From positions 37,914 to 101,913 of the IMG/VR virus record IMGVR_UViG_3300031251_000004: a stretch of 64,000 nucleotides of DNA, one strand, 5' to 3'. The position numbers and the translations under genes are program-made. The notes below the pieces were generated by a model. The model worked only from the letters and a program-made list of their open reading frames with translations, did not search any database and was not told the DNA's origin. Each line of letters opens with the position of its first letter. The stretch's first letter is position 1. The DNA is from a virus. Below are positions 41,866-54,700 of this stretch, piece by piece.

Positions 41866-44800
41866 TTAATTTGGAGGAGTACCAAGTATAGTGAATGATG
41901 GTCCAGAATTACCACCCGGAGTATATGTATCATCACCGTTATATAATGCACTGGTAGTAAATGTTTCATTACCATCTGCTGGCGGCACAATACGATCACC
42001 AAAAACCGCATCTGATATAGGTGAACGTCCAGCCGTACCTTGACTAATTAATACGGTAGCAGAACCAAAAGTTAATGTCAGTGGTCCAGTCATAAAACTA
42101 TTACCGGTTGCTGTGCCATAAATATTAAGACTTACAGTACCAACTGGAGCACCAGTGAATGGGCTATTTTCTGGAAATGATCCGCTTACTGTAATAGTAA
42201 TTGTAATATCACTAACTGGTGGTGGTGCAGCAGAATCTACAGAACTAGGGCTAACGGTTATTGTAATTGTTGGCGTCGCTCTTTGATAGAAATACGATAC
42301 GATGCTTGAAGTAACGGCATTATATGAACTGCTACCAGCATATGATGCTTGTACAGTTTTATATCCTTCATGACCCGAGCCACCAAAAGAAGTTCCAGAA
42401 ATCCATATAGCACTACCACCAGTATTATCATCACCACCCAGGTGAGCAAGACCACCAGTCAATGCCGTTGTTATACTATTTATTATTAATGTAACAGTAC
42501 CAGTTACATGATGAACTCCATCACCTACAAGATGTACAGAATCAACTGTATTAGGATTACCTGTGGTAGGGTCATGAGTAAATACTTGAGAAATACTAGG
42601 GGTCAATTTACTTATAACAAATCCGTTTATAAATTGACTTGATCCATTGAAATTAGAATCACCTACATAATTTGCTTGTAATTGGTATGTTCCAGATGTT
42701 GCAATATTTAGACCGCTTATTGTTGCAACATTTGAGCTTATAACACCTGAACCTAAATTAGTAAATGGTGATACTATTGTAAATGTTACGCTTCCTGATG
42801 GACTTAATCCATATTGCGGATTCACCGTGGCACTTAGACCAAATGTACTAAATATCGTTTCACCAGATGATGGTGACGCTGAAAACGGAGTAATTGTTGT
42901 GTTGGCCTTACTTACAGTTTGTGTGATTGGAGTTGATGTGCTACCAGCATTATTAGAATCACCAGAATATACTGCTGTAATTGAATGTGAGCCAGCTGTT
43001 AATAATCCATAAGACGCAGTATTTACTGGTAATGTAGTTGTGGCAAATGTAATACCATCATATTTGAATGTTAATGTGCCAGTTGGACTAGAACCTGTTA
43101 CGGTAGCAGTAAACGTAACAGTTTGACCATATGTTGATGATGGTAGATTAGATACCAATACTGTTAAGCTTGGAGCAGCAGTAACATTTTGAGTTAGATT
43201 TATAGATACACTTGCATTGAAGTTTGCATTACCAAGATATGTACTTGTTATCATTGTGTGAGAACCAGTTGTTAAACCTGAATAAGCATATGCTCCGCTA
43301 CCACTTGTTAGTGGTATAAGACCACTGATGTTTGTTACACCATCTTTGAATTGTATATAACCATCTGGCGTACCGGTTGTAGCAGATGTTACAGTTGAGC
43401 TAAATGTTGTGAATTGATTTTTAGCAGTTGGATTAATTGAAGAGCCAATTGATGTAGTTGTATTTGCTTTACTAACAGTTAGTATTGGTGATAGAGATGA
43501 AGTTGCTGAATTATAAATTGTATCTCCGCTATAATTTGCAGAAACAGTGTGAGTACCAGCAATTAATGCCGAAGTTGATGTTTGAGAAGAGCCGGCTACC
43601 AATGTAATTGGAGCACCGTAGTTAGTGCCATCAATTACGAATTGTACAGTACCAGTAGGAGTTCCCTGAGTTCCAGATGCTGTTCCGAAAAATATAACGC
43701 TATTACCATAAATAGATGGGTTAGCACTTGATGAAATTGAGAATGTTGGAGTTAATTTATTTATAGTTTCAAATACAGTATTTGATGTATCAGGAGCATA
43801 TGTTGAATCACCACTATATACTGCCGTTATTGGATGATTACCTGGAAGAAATTGAGTTGGTGCTAATGCAAATTGAGCTACTCCACCACTTATTGTAATA
43901 GGCGTCCCTATATTTGCACCATTATCTTGAAATTGTACAGTACCAGTTGGCGTACCCAATGAGCCACTAACAGTAGCGGTGAATATAACACCAGTTGTGC
44001 CGTAAGGTACGGTTGGCATATTAGATGTCAATAATGTTGTTGATGCTTCGGCTGTTATTACTTGTGTAATTGGAGTAGATGTACTAGTATTATTATTTGA
44101 GTCACCGCTGTATGTTGCAGTTATAGTATAACTGCCAGTGGTTAAACTGCTAGTTGAATATGTTGCTATACCAGAACCATTTACGGTAACTGGACCACCA
44201 AGAGGTGATGCATTACTATAAAACTGTACTGTTTGAGTTACCGGGCCACCATTAGATCCTATAACGGTAGCGGTAAATGTTATACTAACACCTGCTGGTG
44301 ATGTTGGAGCAGATGATATTACCGTTGTAGTCGTATTAGCTTTATTCACCACTTCGCTTATTGCATTTGACGTACTTGTTAGATAGTTTGTATCACCATT
44401 ATATATTGCAGTTAAAGAATGCGGAGATCCTCCGGCAGAAAATAATGGTATATTTAATGTTGCTAACCCGGAACCATTTACAGGAACCGCGCTACCAAGA
44501 GCAGTAACACCATCATAAAATGTAATTGTACCTGTTGGTACAGTAAATGCAGATGAAACCGTTGCAGATAGTAATACTGCTGTACCGAATGTTACAGGAT
44601 TTGCAGATGTTATTAGTGTTGTTGAGCTTGTTAATTTATTAACTGTCTGCATTAATACAGGAGAGGTGGATGAACTAAAATTACTATCACCAGAATACTG
44701 AGCAGTTATATTATGGCTTCCGGCAGTCAATGTAGATATTGTTGTTGAGCCTGAATTGGATGAAACTCCTGATGTTCCAATAACCATCGCGCCATCATAA

Positions 44801-45474
44801 AATGTAATAGTACCGGTTGCAACCCCACCAACTGGAACAGTAATTGCTGCTGAAAAAATAATACTACCACCATAATTAGATGGATTGCTATTCGAAAAAA
44901 CAGCTATGGATGAAGCGTACTCACTTACTGTAATCAGCGCTGGAAATGACGAACTACCGCCAAATATATTATCACCACTATATTCTGCTATAACGGCGTG
45001 CATTCCTCCACTCAATACTACGGGAACAGATGTTGCCGAACCAGCAACCAGAGTTTCAGTATCTATTACATTTACACCGTCTAAAAATGTAATAGTACCC
45101 GTTGGAGTACCACCTACCCCAGTAACAGTAGAAGAAAATGTTACAGGAGTACCGAATGCTATACCAGTAGCCGACGGAGTTATTGTAGTAACAGACTGGG
45201 TCAGATTTACTATATCTACTTCCAATACATTTGACAACCCAGCTGCGAAGTTTTGATCACCTGCATAGTACACCGTCATCTCATGAACGCCAAGACCTAA
45301 TACAGTAGATGACAAATTAAATGTAAATTGACCATTACTACCAAGTCTTCCAACCGAAACTGTATGTCTGCCATCTTGTAAAATAACAGTACCAGTTGGA
45401 GTTAATAGTATTCCGGGGGACAATACTAAAACATTTATTATTACAGGATCACCTAATGCTATTATTAATGTCAT
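41866..45474 (-). CDS. Virion-surface protein with twelve Ig-like repeats
   Basis: 1202 aa, almost wholly tandem repeats of about 95 residues of the bacterial Ig-like type (Big_3_5-like). Each has TxxxxPTGTVxFxDG or a close variant and ends in a conserved H-x-x-T-A-x-Y-S-G-D-x-N-F pattern; twelve ends can be counted (for example YYAGDQNF, EYSGDNIF, QYSGDSNF, IYNGDTNY, NYSGDTIY, LYNGDDTY). Ig-like domains on phage virions bind surface glycans or mucus weakly. No signal peptide. AGGAG lies before the ATG. Third-to-last in the tail operon. Confidence 0.8.
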   Translation of the reverse strand: MTLIIALGDPVIINVLVLSPGILLTPTGTVILQDGRHTVSVGRLGSNGQFTFNLSSTVLGLGVHEMTVYYAGDQNFAAGLSNVLEVDIVNLTQSVTTITPSATGIAFGTPVTFSSTVTGVGGTPTGTITFLDGVNVIDTETLVAGSATSVPVVLSGGMHAVIAEYSGDNIFGGSSSFPALITVSEYASSIAVFSNSNPSNYGGSIIFSAAITVPVGGVATGTITFYDGAMVIGTSGVSSNSGSTTISTLTAGSHNITAQYSGDSNFSSSTSPVLMQTVNKLTSSTTLITSANPVTFGTAVLLSATVSSAFTVPTGTITFYDGVTALGSAVPVNGSGLATLNIPLFSAGGSPHSLTAIYNGDTNYLTSTSNAISEVVNKANTTTTVISSAPTSPAGVSITFTATVIGSNGGPVTQTVQFYSNASPLGGPVTVNGSGIATYSTSSLTTGSYTITATYSGDSNNNTSTSTPITQVITAEASTTLLTSNMPTVPYGTTGVIFTATVSGSLGTPTGTVQFQDNGANIGTPITISGGVAQFALAPTQFLPGNHPITAVYSGDSTYAPDTSNTVFETINKLTPTFSISSSANPSIYGNSVIFFGTASGTQGTPTGTVQFVIDGTNYGAPITLVAGSSQTSTSALIAGTHTVSANYSGDTIYNSATSSLSPILTVSKANTTTSIGSSINPTAKNQFTTFSSTVTSATTGTPDGYIQFKDGVTNISGLIPLTSGSGAYAYSGLTTGSHTMITSTYLGNANFNASVSINLTQNVTAAPSLTVLVSNLPSSTYGQTVTFTATVTGSSPTGTLTFKYDGITFATTTLPVNTASYGLLTAGSHSITAVYSGDSNNAGSTSTPITQTVSKANTTITPFSASPSSGETIFSTFGLSATVNPQYGLSPSGSVTFTIVSPFTNLGSGVISSNVATISGLNIATSGTYQLQANYVGDSNFNGSSQFINGFVISKLTPSISQVFTHDPTTGNPNTVDSVHLVGDGVHHVTGTVTLIINSITTALTGGLAHLGGDDNTGGSAIWISGTSFGGSGHEGYKTVQASYAGSSSYNAVTSSIVSYFYQRATPTITITVSPSSVDSAAPPPVSDITITITVSGSFPENSPFTGAPVGTVSLNIYGTATGNSFMTGPLTLTFGSATVLISQGTAGRSPISDAVFGDRIVPPADGNETFTTSALYNGDDTYTPGGNSGPSFTILGTPPN

Positions 45475-45480
45475 AATCTC

Positions 45481-48400
45481 CTAGCTTATAATAACAATTG
45501 ATGGATCTGGGCATACAGTATTTGTTAGTGGTGGGTTAGGAACACCAAGAATATTTTGTGCCTGAATTGAGTTTACATACACTGGATTATTATTCCATCC
45601 GGCTTTTTTGAGATATACCGTTATTTCCACCTTTGTATTTAAAGTTTGTTTTACAGGATCTTGATATAGATTTGTGAAATTCAATGTTAACAATCCAGTA
45701 GAATAATTTATAGAAACACCGATTTTACCATCAACTATAATACCTGTTATGCATTGAGGATCAATACCATTTATCATTGGAGAAAATGATTGTACTGATG
45801 CGGCAAATCTAATTTGATTTAGATTTAATGCATTGATTCCAACTGTGGTGCAATCAGCAAATTTCATAGCTCTATATCCAAGATTTGTATATCCGGTTCC
45901 AGATACATCAGCAATAAAATCAGTTAATAAATTAACACTATGTTCAGTATCAAATGATACATTTGGTACTTCGATTAGTATTGTTGACATTTCAAAATCC
46001 ATTTTCATAAAATAACCGTCAGGTCGTAAAAACTGACCGCCATCATTTACTATTAGGTTATTTGATATGAAAAAATCATTCCTACCTGGATCAAATGGCT
46101 TAGCTTCGGGGAAAACTTGAGATGTAACACCTGGAACAAAACATTTAGGATTTACATACCCTGTTTGGTAGTTAAATGAGGCTGAAACTAATCTAGGATT
46201 AGAATTAACAACAACTGAGGACTGATCCCATATTAGCTGTTGCATTACACTAAATGATAGTGGGTTATATTGTAGATTTTGATTTGCAAATGCTGTATAT
46301 CCATCTAAAAATACATCTGGTAGCATATGTAATGTTGTACCTCTGTTGGTAGCATTTGCCGGATAGTCATCATTTCTATCTATGTATTTTTCTAATGTTA
46401 AACGAATAGCATTAAATGATGTTCCAATTTTATTTGCAGGAGATGTTGTTGCTGGTATTGGCGCGACAGCATTAACATAATTTTCAATATAACTAATATC
46501 AGTTGCATTCAATATCATATCACCATTTATATCTGATCGCATAACTTGTAGTATTGTATCTGATGTATAATATTGTTTTTGTATAGATATATCATTATTA
46601 TTTATTAGATTTATAATAGTAAATGATCCATTATTTCCTGGACTTGTCACTGAATTAGTGATAGAAAGAGTATTGGATCCAAGATTTAATATACTATTGA
46701 AGTTTGCCGAAGCACTACCAAAATTAGCTTGTGCACCATTTGATGGATTTGGAACCAATATACCATCACTACCAGACGCAATAACAGTCATCGTTGGGCT
46801 TAGTACTTGCCAATGTAAATAACCATCAGCGACAAATAGTTCTGTTTGCTGAATATATTGACTATAACTTGGTATTACATTTAAATTAGCAACTTCTAAT
46901 TGTTGAGCTAAGATTAAATCATTATTATCAACAACACCATCACCATTTATATCTCCATATATCATAGAAATTAATTCAGCTTTTGATATTCTGTAATATA
47001 GCGATGGATTAGATACATTTGGTATTATCTTTGCACCATTCAACGATCCGTTTACTAATAATGATACTAACTCTATTATATTTTGATCATATCTATATCC
47101 ATCAGTTGGATCCGTAATTACTTTAATTACTATTTGATTACCAACCATTCCAAACTCATGAAACGCAGCGGTGGTCGTAGAAACGAATGCATTATATGAT
47201 TTTATATTTTGATCTGATATTGTACCTAATATTAACGGTGATGAAACATTTTGTATGTTCGCTAACCCTGTTGCATTTAACAATGTAATCGATGGTACGA
47301 GCTGTTGCTCAGTAAATACCGGCTCACCAGTTCGTTCGCTTTGTACTGGATCACTATCCTTTGTAATAGCCTGAAATAATGCATAGTATAAATCATTTCT
47401 AACAAACTGAATATCATTTAATACATAATCAACTGTAAGCCCGGTTGTTGGATCTATTTGTGTTTTTGGAACGAATGCTCCATTACCGGAATCATACGCT
47501 TGACCATCAGATACCTTTGCAGCATCAGTCCATACCTGAAACCATAATGACTGTTCTGGCACATCCACCCAAACACTTCCATTAAATAATGTTTCTCGTG
47601 TATTTGTGGCACTATTACTACCAACTGCAAACTGCACTTGGCAAGTATCAGCCGAACCTGCTCTTTTTACTGTAACAGCATAATAACTACCGGCTTGTAA
47701 AACTAATCCAGAACCAACAGGCGTATTACTAAATATGAAATCAACTGGTTGTGGTACAGTATTTAGTTGTATTCCAGACGCCAATAATGTTGAATAATTT
47801 ACGCTTAATTGAGCTATTGGGATATTAGATGGATCATAATCTATTGCTAATTGTGGTACAATGTCTGTTGGACAAGAAACCGTAGATTGCAATTGATACA
47901 AACTAATCAATAGATCGCCAGTCCATATTAAATTACTTGGCGTAGTATTATTTATTATAGAAAGAAGAAGTGTAATTTTTTGTATATTATTTGTAGTTAC
48001 TAAAAACTTTTGTGCCACCTGTGAGCTTACATCGTTTTCGACTATACTAGCATATGTTAGCGGTGCAATATTGATATTTAAATTGTCTATATTATAACTT
48101 GGCAATGCTGACATTAAAGTTTTTGCCAATGTAGTATTAGTACTAACGAAAAAATCTCTAAAAAACAAATTGGGCTCGATATCTTGCGATATCATTATAC
48201 AGTCTCTTGATAGAGTTAGTGGATTAGCTTCTTTGATTGTTATTCTACCACCAAGATTTAGTGATTGAACGGCGGCTCCAATAAAATCATTGAATAATAA
48301 TGTTAATATAGTTCTATAATGTTTTGAACTTAACTGTATTTCGTTTCTATCAAAAGTAAATCTGTCATATTGTAAATTATTTTGGAAGTCTAATCCTATA

Positions 48401-48714
48401 ACTAATACTTTAACAGTTCTATTTCCGGATGCCTGAGAATCAGATAGCTCTATTGCTAACTGATTACCATTATTACTATCTGATGGTTGAAATTGAATAT
48501 TTATAGGCTTTCCATCTAACAACCCATTAGCCGATTCTGAATCAAATAATACTCGCTGAATGAGCGAGTCTGGCAGAACGCCAGACCCAAAATGATTATT
48601 TATTATACCTGATTGTATAATATTATCATGAGTTTGCTCCAATGTTAGATTGGAATTATCGACATTTTGAGTATCGAAAAAAAGATTTTGAGGAGCTGAA
48701 ACTGGTACTCGCAT
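45481..48714 (-). CDS. Tail/baseplate fibre protein with dockerin-like calcium sites
   Basis: 1077 aa structural protein. Two short repeats, GDINGDGVVDNNDLILAQQL (about 588-607) and SDINGDMILNATDISYIENY (about 724-743), match dockerin-type EF-hand calcium loops (DxNxDGxVxxxD). The rest is beta-rich, and no enzyme motif is seen. It lies between the 2284 aa protein and the Ig-repeat protein. AGGA precedes the ATG. Probably a tail-fibre or baseplate subunit whose fold depends on calcium (inference). Confidence 0.65.
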   Translation of the reverse strand: MRVPVSAPQNLFFDTQNVDNSNLTLEQTHDNIIQSGIINNHFGSGVLPDSLIQRVLFDSESANGLLDGKPINIQFQPSDSNNGNQLAIELSDSQASGNRTVKVLVIGLDFQNNLQYDRFTFDRNEIQLSSKHYRTILTLLFNDFIGAAVQSLNLGGRITIKEANPLTLSRDCIMISQDIEPNLFFRDFFVSTNTTLAKTLMSALPSYNIDNLNINIAPLTYASIVENDVSSQVAQKFLVTTNNIQKITLLLSIINNTTPSNLIWTGDLLISLYQLQSTVSCPTDIVPQLAIDYDPSNIPIAQLSVNYSTLLASGIQLNTVPQPVDFIFSNTPVGSGLVLQAGSYYAVTVKRAGSADTCQVQFAVGSNSATNTRETLFNGSVWVDVPEQSLWFQVWTDAAKVSDGQAYDSGNGAFVPKTQIDPTTGLTVDYVLNDIQFVRNDLYYALFQAITKDSDPVQSERTGEPVFTEQQLVPSITLLNATGLANIQNVSSPLILGTISDQNIKSYNAFVSTTTAAFHEFGMVGNQIVIKVITDPTDGYRYDQNIIELVSLLVNGSLNGAKIIPNVSNPSLYYRISKAELISMIYGDINGDGVVDNNDLILAQQLEVANLNVIPSYSQYIQQTELFVADGYLHWQVLSPTMTVIASGSDGILVPNPSNGAQANFGSASANFNSILNLGSNTLSITNSVTSPGNNGSFTIINLINNNDISIQKQYYTSDTILQVMRSDINGDMILNATDISYIENYVNAVAPIPATTSPANKIGTSFNAIRLTLEKYIDRNDDYPANATNRGTTLHMLPDVFLDGYTAFANQNLQYNPLSFSVMQQLIWDQSSVVVNSNPRLVSASFNYQTGYVNPKCFVPGVTSQVFPEAKPFDPGRNDFFISNNLIVNDGGQFLRPDGYFMKMDFEMSTILIEVPNVSFDTEHSVNLLTDFIADVSGTGYTNLGYRAMKFADCTTVGINALNLNQIRFAASVQSFSPMINGIDPQCITGIIVDGKIGVSINYSTGLLTLNFTNLYQDPVKQTLNTKVEITVYLKKAGWNNNPVYVNSIQAQNILGVPNPPLTNTVCPDPSIVIIS

Positions 48715-48743
48715 TATATATTCCTATCTAATATGCTGAATAA

Positions 48744-51700
48744 TTAGAAGTAGTTGATATACACCTGACTATTAGCTGGCTTCAAAATATTAATCAGTTC
48801 TTCTAATACTTGCTTCACGACAATATTATCTGCTAATATATCAAAAGTATCATAAACATTAATTGTAAAATCACTTAATCCTGTCATACTATTTTTTAGT
48901 GTGGCAAAATTAGTATTTTTAGTAATCAATGTATCAAAATCTAATAATAGTGTTGTATACAAATCTGGCGTTACAGGGAATATTATATTGGTATTTGTGC
49001 TATAATTTACATCTAATGACTCGCCAAATGGCATAAATAATGGCCAAGAGATATTGCTAATACGAAGATTATCTATCAACGCATAGGCTCCATTTACTCT
49101 GGAAAAATCCGATCCAATGAACAACTCATTTATTGAGTCTTTAAACATTATACTTGCTTGCATCGTATTTGGACCTGAGGATGATGATCCAAAAACTTGA
49201 TTTTGACCGAAGAGTAATCCGTTACCAAATAATGTATTACTTCGCTCATAACCATCAACAAAAAATCTAATTTCATCTGATCCAAGACCAGTATTTATTA
49301 TATAAGTTGCCTTAAGACGATGCCAGGTTCCTTTTGACCATAACGCAGGGCTCCTAATCTGATAGTCAATACCTGAGGCTCTAACATTGAATGTCACATA
49401 ACCAGCTGGATCTTTAAAAATAGATATTCTGTCTCCATTTGTTCCTGTTGGTACGTAATTAACAACTACTGGAGTTTGTTGATTAGGCAGTGGTCGATTT
49501 AGATATATAGTTTGCATATCTGGTGCAATTACTCCACCAGCAAAATAGTCTACGCTTTGACTACCTATTTGAAGTTTTACATTTTGTATTTGAGATATTC
49601 TTCCAGATACCTTTACAGTAGCATTGTTAATACTGATTATTTTTTCACTAACGATAGAAGAGGCATCAAAATAAAATCTGTAGTTTGGATCATTGCTTGT
49701 ATCATACATAGGATTAACCCAAAACTCGATAGTTCCTTGCTGTTTTGTCAATATACCAGTGTTATTTATTACCAATGGAGTATTAGTTATGGCTATACTT
49801 TTACCAAAATTATCATTCACGCTTATAGAAGATTGAATAAATTGATTTGATGCTGTAGTGTAAATTGATGAGTCATTGGTGAATGGGAAGGTATCAAAAT
49901 GAAGTAGCATCAATGTATTTTGTGTTGGCTTCAATGCCTTGATTGAATTAAAATCTTTTGTGATCGTTTCTTGGTTAGCCCCAACCATTTCACCGACCCT
50001 TACATCTGTAAGCTTTTCTGATACAATCATTAGCTCATCGATTGTTCCATTAAATATATTATTACCAGTAAAATCAGTACCAACATATGAGTACAGATTT
50101 CCTGTATTTATTGGAACAGACAGGTATGTATAATACTCAAAATTATATGATCCTTGAACCAGATTATATGGTTGACCCGGCGTTGATAGATTTTCTAGTA
50201 TAAAAAATCCGTTTTGAAGACCGCTTCTATATGTTGTAACAGTTAGTATCTCATATATTCCATCAGAAACAATTGGAGATGACAATGATGGGGATATCAT
50301 TGCGCTTGAGTGATCCGCTGATACCGATAGTATTTGATACTGCCCAGCATTTATTGCTGGATATGTAATCATCAAATAGTTTCCAACACTTTGTGAAGAA
50401 AAGAATCCGTTTTCATCGGAAACTGTATTACCACTACCGGTAAGCGTATTACCAGCAGCTGTTTGGTAGCTATACCTTATAGTTGGAACAACGGTACTAT
50501 TTTCTGCGACAGTTATAGGGTTAGCTTCTTGTATTGAAATTACAACACAGTTTTTAGTTGGATCAATTGGCTTACAAGTTACTACAGCATAGTCAACTGA
50601 AATAAATTGTGATACTGTTAATTGTGTTCCGTTTGCACTAAAAGTCAAAACTTCTGGTGATGATGTATTATTTGTACCATAAATTGAAACCGTTACGGGG
50701 CTTGAATAATCTACATTCGTACCAGAAACATATACAGATAGCGTTCTACCATTATCAGATATTGATGGCTGGTCCATTACTATATTATTAGATGTGAATA
50801 CACCGCCACCTAGCATTGAGTTGCTTGGACCAATATTAATTGTATCCAATAAGATATGTGTAATTTTAACATCTGAGAGTAAAATTGGAGATGGTAATTT
50901 TGTTTTTATTATATTAGAAGCATTACCCCATACATAATATTTATGATTGATCAATCTATGATTTAATCCAAGAGTTTCTATTAAAACTATATCATTTGGC
51001 AATGCTTTATCTAATATAGTTAATGTAATAGTATCATTTGAATTTCTCGTTATACTATATGCTGGATGCAATGCTCGTACACCAGGTATTTCCTGAGCTG
51101 CATTTGAATATATAAAAAATGCAGCGGAAGAATAATTTACTGGCATTTTAGAATTAAGAGTAAGGTTATTACCATTGACAGCTAAAATAATATAACTTTC
51201 AGCAAATCCGCTTTCAGCAATTCTGATTATGTATCCTGGTAAAATATTTTTTATTGAAAAATTAAATGAAGCTGATGTTACTATGTTATAACCATCTGTT
51301 ACCTGTAAGTCATTTCCATTTAATAATGAATGTAATAATGATACAGATATATTTGGATACAAATCTATTTCAGTTAATACATTGAAAGAAGTTTTATTTA
51401 CCGAGAAATATCCACCAGTCATAGACAATGGCATAACCGACGCTAATGTAAGTGTGTTTCCGTTGACATTTACTATAGAATAACCCGATTGAGAAAAACC
51501 TGGTTCTTCGATATAAATCATTCCACCATTTACAACCCCATATGCACTAAAATTTAATGACGATGTTACAATATTCGATCCAATAGTTGTTACCAAATCT
51601 ATTGATGAAACTATTGCAGAATTAATTACCCCAACAATTTCTTCCGGATCAACTGTTCTGAATTTTTCATGTAGATATGGCGCTATGTTACTACCATATT

Positions 51701-54700
51701 TTATTATATTTGGTACTTCCTTACCATCAACAAATAAATGCAACTCATCTCTACTATTTTTTGTATTTAGTGACCAAGACGCCGCAATATGATGTTTCTG
51801 TCCAGCCTTCCAACTAGAAATATCAGTATCCACTGTTGAATTTCTACCGTCCTTATCAAAAACTCTAAAATTTAGATATCCGCTTTCATCCTTATATATA
51901 GAGAATCTATTATGATTTTGATCTTTACCAAAATCAAAAACATAATGATTATAATCAGCTACAAATGTTATACCTTGATTTACATTACTAATTCCAGAAA
52001 TACTATATGATATATTATTTGTACCACTAAATATCCTATCAGAAGATAGTTGATTGTTTCTTGTTGGTTTTACATTATAAAATGTTCCATCTGTTTTTAC
52101 TGAAATTTGATAGTTTTTTATTCCATAACCATCTGCGTACCCATCTAAAACATCGAAATACCACCTACTAAAATTAGTATATGGATCATTTGCACAATAT
52201 ATAAAAACACCATCTTTACTTTTATTTGGAATCCCCAATGTATTACTATTTTTAGTAATAGTAAATGAAGCATAGCCATCAAAAACCGGATGATAGGCAG
52301 ATGGTCCAATGAATACATTTTGTGGTAGAACAGGCTGACCATTTTTAGTTATTGTAAAATGTAGCACTGATTGATTATCAATGCCATCCCAGTTTGGTAT
52401 AACCCAACACTCAAAAGATCCTTGCTCTAATCTCAAATTAGAAACTGTTGGAAATTTAATGACTTGACCAGGCGTGTTCATAAGAACACCGTTATCATAT
52501 TTCGCTTGTACTAATGAAAAGGAACCATTTGTTGTTATTGGTTGTGGATTGAGTAGATCACTTCCAAGTGACCAGTTTTGGAATGCAGATTCTATTATTT
52601 GTGGGGGTGCATGAACGATTGTTTCAACCAAATTGCTCATAGAAGTAATTGTTGGTCCCTCAGGAAAAGAACTCATTGCCGCTATCAACGCGTCTCTGTA
52701 TCTTTCTCTCTCAAATGAAACATCTAAACTATTTAGGATAGGTATATTTATTAGCGTTCCGAAATTTTTAAGTAACGCGTCTCGTAATGCACCAACTTTA
52801 TAGCTAACATAATATGTATCACCTTGACTCAATGCCATTGATTTGCTAAAATCTAATACATTATCACCATACTCGTAGCTAATAATTATTTCATCAGCTA
52901 AATATGTATAGTCTATATAATATCCGCCTTTATCATAATCTATAACTACTCGATAGAGATTATTTATTGTATAAGAATACGAAAGTTGTATTGCATCACC
53001 AGCATTTGGTGAATTAATATTTGGCAATATCAATTTAAGTGGATTACCAAAAACTAGCGTACCAGAATTATTCCATAATGTGGCGTTATCTGAGAGTCTT
53101 GTTATCTGAATATTTAATGTAATATTTGGAGACAAATATAATAAAGAAGTGTTTGCTAAAATATAATAATTAGTTCCATCAAATTGTACTGAATGATACT
53201 CAGTAAATGGTAATGAAGATACGGTTATATTTTTACCATTAAAAGTTGTAGCTTGTGAAAAATTAATCGGATTTATATTATTCAACAAGTCTTCATATTC
53301 ATATAATCCTCTTACATATCCAATATAACTGGATACTCCGGGAGAAAATACAGTATTTATAAATGTTCCAACTTGATTGTTATATATTTGATATGGATAT
53401 TCAGGATTTCCATTTAAAAATCCTTCATTCGCAACATCGAATGTTGATGGTAATATACTACCATCACTAAAATTTGTATATGAAAATTGTTTTGTTTTTT
53501 GATTTAAAATATTTAGCTGGTAATAGATATCATCAACTGAAATTAGATGCGGATTTGTTGGAGATATGTATCCTCGTTTATATGATATAAATCCAACTGA
53601 ATATGATTGCTCAATTGGAACATAACACCATACTACCCCGTTAACATAATCAATTTGGTAATCACCTATATTTTGAAGTCTAGCTATATTTTGTGTGTTT
53701 GTTGACGAATTATCAAAATATACTTCTTGTTGAAATGTACTAGTGTTTGAAAATGATACACTTGTATTGAATGATGATCCTATTTCATCCTGTGAAGTAG
53801 AAATAATATTGTTATTATTTAGAAAAAATTGAAATATCTCACCACCAGCTAATGTCATTACTGCTGCAACAGACAGCGTCTCATTTACAATATTTTGAAA
53901 TGTTGCTCGTTCTCCTGTCGTACTAACAATATTAGGAGCTTTGATATAGCTAAAAAATATTTGATTGTCAGTCCACCTGAGTATACTGTATACTTCACCG
54001 GTTGTTTGATTGAATATTCTAAATACATCTGTAACTGGAAAATTTAATGGCTGGATAGTATTTGTTGCAATTAATCTATTATCTACATATTCACTCAATA
54101 CTTCTATATGAGAGGCTACAACATAATCTATTCCTTGTGCCAATACTTGTTCATAATTAAATATTACATTAGCAGACGAACCAGTTAGACTTCCATTAGG
54201 TAATGCAACTAACTCGAAACTATCTGAATCATATACATAATCTATCTGAGATTTAAAAACATATCTATAACTGTATGTAGCTAATGGAGGATACGCGCCC
54301 GTTCCTGTTTTATTATCTTGTCCATACACATACACATTACCAGTATTGTAATCAACTGAATATTCGCCTACTTGTGATGGTAAGTAATCAAATCTAAATG
54401 GTATTTCATATAAAAATGCAGGGTGCGGAGTACCAGATCCTGGAAATGCGTTAGGATCTATAAATACCACATCACCAATAGTTCCTATAGCATCTGAGCC
54501 TGTTACTATTGGAGCATGCATTAGTGTAAAAGTATTTTCTAATGGTGGAACAATTTCACGACCAGATGATATTACCGTATCAATAACTAATGATGATGGA
54601 TCTAAAACTTTTCCAGTATCTCTATACTGGTATGTAACCTGAATGTATGCAAGATTTTCTATTGAAAAATTAGGATCATTAAATACTTCTTGATTCAATT

